DNA of 64,000 nt from Streptococcus salivarius. Lineage in GTDB: Bacteria > Bacillota > Bacilli > Lactobacillales > Streptococcaceae. Below the pieces are notes generated by a model that saw nothing but the letters and a program-made list of their open reading frames with translations, ran no database searches and was not told where the DNA came from. The translations under genes were made by a program, and so were the position numbers. Of this stretch, positions 62,990-64,000 are shown piece by piece (positions within the stretch are counted from its first letter, which is position 1; the number at the start of each line of letters is the position of its first letter). The DNA lies in the NCBI RefSeq assembly GCF_002094975.1, contig NZ_CP015283.1, positions 1,969,501-2,033,500 of the forward strand, given 5' to 3'.

Positions 62990-63724
62990 ATGAAGACAAG
63001 GTCCTCAGAAGTTATACTTCTGGGGATTTTTCTTGCTTTTTATGAACTTGTTCCTAAAGACCATTTTCTAAGAAAAGTCGAGGAAACGATTGATTTCTCT
63101 TTTATTTATGATCTTGTCGAAGATAGTTATTCCTCGGATAATGGTCGCCCTAGTCTAGACCCTGTTTTATTAGTTAAAATTCCGTTGATTCAATGTTTTT
63201 ATGGCATTCGTTCTATGCGCCAAACCATTAAAGATATTGAGGTGAATACGGCTTACCGTTGGTTTCTTGGCTTATCTCTGGACGATAAGGTGCCTCATTT
63301 TACAACTTACGGTAAGAACTATAGCCGACGCTTTGAAAACAAGGAAGTGTTAGCACACATTTTTAGTCATGTGCTTCATCATGTTTTGGAAGCAGGGCTC
63401 ATTGATCCCTCAGAAATCTTCATTGATGGGACCCATATCAAGGCAGCTGCTAATAATCATAAGTACAAAACTGTTGTTATTGATCAAAAAGCTAAATTCA
63501 TGAGTGAACAACTGGAGATTGAGATTAATTTAGATAGGAAAAAACACGCAAAAAAGTTCTTAAAGCCCGCCAAAAAAGGCGAGGCTAAACCTAAGAAACA
63601 ATCAACGACAGACCCAGACAGTGGTTGGTTTCATAAGGGGGAACATAAGGAAGTCTTCGCTTACAATGCTCAAGTAGCTTGTGATAAACACGGCTGGGCC
63701 TTAGCTTATACGGTTGAAGCATGA
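62990..63724 (+). pseudogene. Truncated IS1182-family transposase
   Basis: The 244-residue frame matches the N-terminal half of IS1182 transposases: ELVPKDHFLRKVEETIDFSFIYDLV near 19-43, GRPSLDPVLLVKIPLIQCFYGIRSMRQT near 53-80, RWFLGLSLDDKVPHFTTYGKNYSRRF near 90-115 and EIFIDGTHIKAAANNHKY near 142-159. Complete proteins of this family have roughly 450-550 residues; here it ends at TVEA followed by unrelated sequence, so the C-terminal catalytic part is lost. The N-terminus is also odd. A hairpin (AGCCAGTCTAAA/CTTTAGGCTGGCT, about 62961-62985) precedes it. Confidence 0.8.
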
Positions 63725-64000
63725 TTTACAAGATAAAAGCGGAGTGAGCGATTATGAAAACAAATGGACTTAATAGTCGTTTGAATTTCGTACAGATTGC
63801 GAAAGTGGGATACCAAAATAATGGCTTTTTTATTGTCTTTATGCATCGGTGTAAGATAGTTTAATAAATCTCTCTTTTCTTTCATTTGGTAAAAGATGTG
63901 AGACTTTGGTAGCTTCCTATTTTCAATTTCTGAAATAAAGAAATTTAACGAATCCATATAACCTTTTTTATACGCCCTCAGTGGATATCCCAGAGTCGCC
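63706..64000 (-). pseudogene. Glycosyltransferase gene truncated by the IS1182 remnant (5' side beyond window)
   Basis: The minus-strand frame is open from the right window edge to a TAA at 63706. It reads PLRAYKKGYMDSLNFFI, then HIFYQMKEKRDLLNYLTP, then KKAIILVSHFRNLYEIQTTIKSICFHNRS and RFYLVN, the usual opening of a GT8 glycosyltransferase domain, before passing into IS-derived codons (HASTV). The preceding open frame suggests a multi-domain protein whose N-terminal part lies further right. The junction is near 63722. Function is lost for the GT8 part. Confidence 0.6.

Overview
The window looks like chromosomal DNA of a low-GC streptococcus of the salivarius group (S. thermophilus, S. salivarius or S. 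vestibularis). The main reasons are a type II-A CRISPR-Cas locus whose 36-bp repeat, Cas9, Cas1, Cas2 and long 350-residue Csn2 match, from memory, the CRISPR1 locus of S. thermophilus, and streptococcal housekeeping neighbours (lysS, hprK-lgt, tex, mntH, bioY, DUF3270, DUF4300). Species-level assignment is inference. No tRNA or rRNA gene was seen.

Layout. 1-8.3 kb, minus strand: a type I restriction operon in which hsdR and hsdS are separated by three visibly AT-richer genes (SIR2-like protein, HerA-type ATPase, AlbA_2/Schlafen-type protein); this is a compound defence island. 8.4-9.1 kb: a HigB/HigA-type toxin-antitoxin pair with a 40-bp palindromic operator. 9.3-17 kb: metabolic and repair-type genes (SDR, lipase-like hydrolase, a frameshifted HAD phosphatase, GH25-like protein, YbaK-like deacylase, histidine phosphatase, HAD hydrolase with a long structured leader). 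17.1-18.9 kb: a LysM wall protein and a small membrane partner. 19.1-23.7 kb: lysS, an orphan membrane protein and mntH. 23.7-30.4 kb: two same-length IS30-family copies (identical proteins) in inverted orientation around a 4.5-kb block (YdbC, BioY under a BirA-type operator, two U32 proteins, a CHY zinc-finger protein, DUF3270). 30.4-38.2 kb: housekeeping genes ending in a permease/TIGR03943 pair.

38.2-45.5 kb: the CRISPR-Cas module, in minus-strand order cas9, tracrRNA, cas1, cas2, csn2, leader, array. The array has 18 intact repeats plus a degenerate terminal one and 18 spacers, with a tandem duplication of three repeat-spacer units and a second duplicated spacer. The whole module sits between two identical 37-bp direct repeats made of a rho-independent terminator. 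The Cas9 C-terminal region differs from the St1Cas9 I remember, which suggests a different PAM.

45.5-64 kb: SulP transporter, YpmS-like and GDSL proteins, three CPBP membrane proteases, a group of small hypothetical proteins, a TetR/methyltransferase pair, a siderophore-type iron uptake operon with an associated esterase, a DUF4300 protein, a TetR/DHA2 efflux pair, and at the right edge a truncated IS1182-family element that cuts off a glycosyltransferase gene. A ~137-nt intergenic repeat occurs at 20.6 kb and 60.3 kb.
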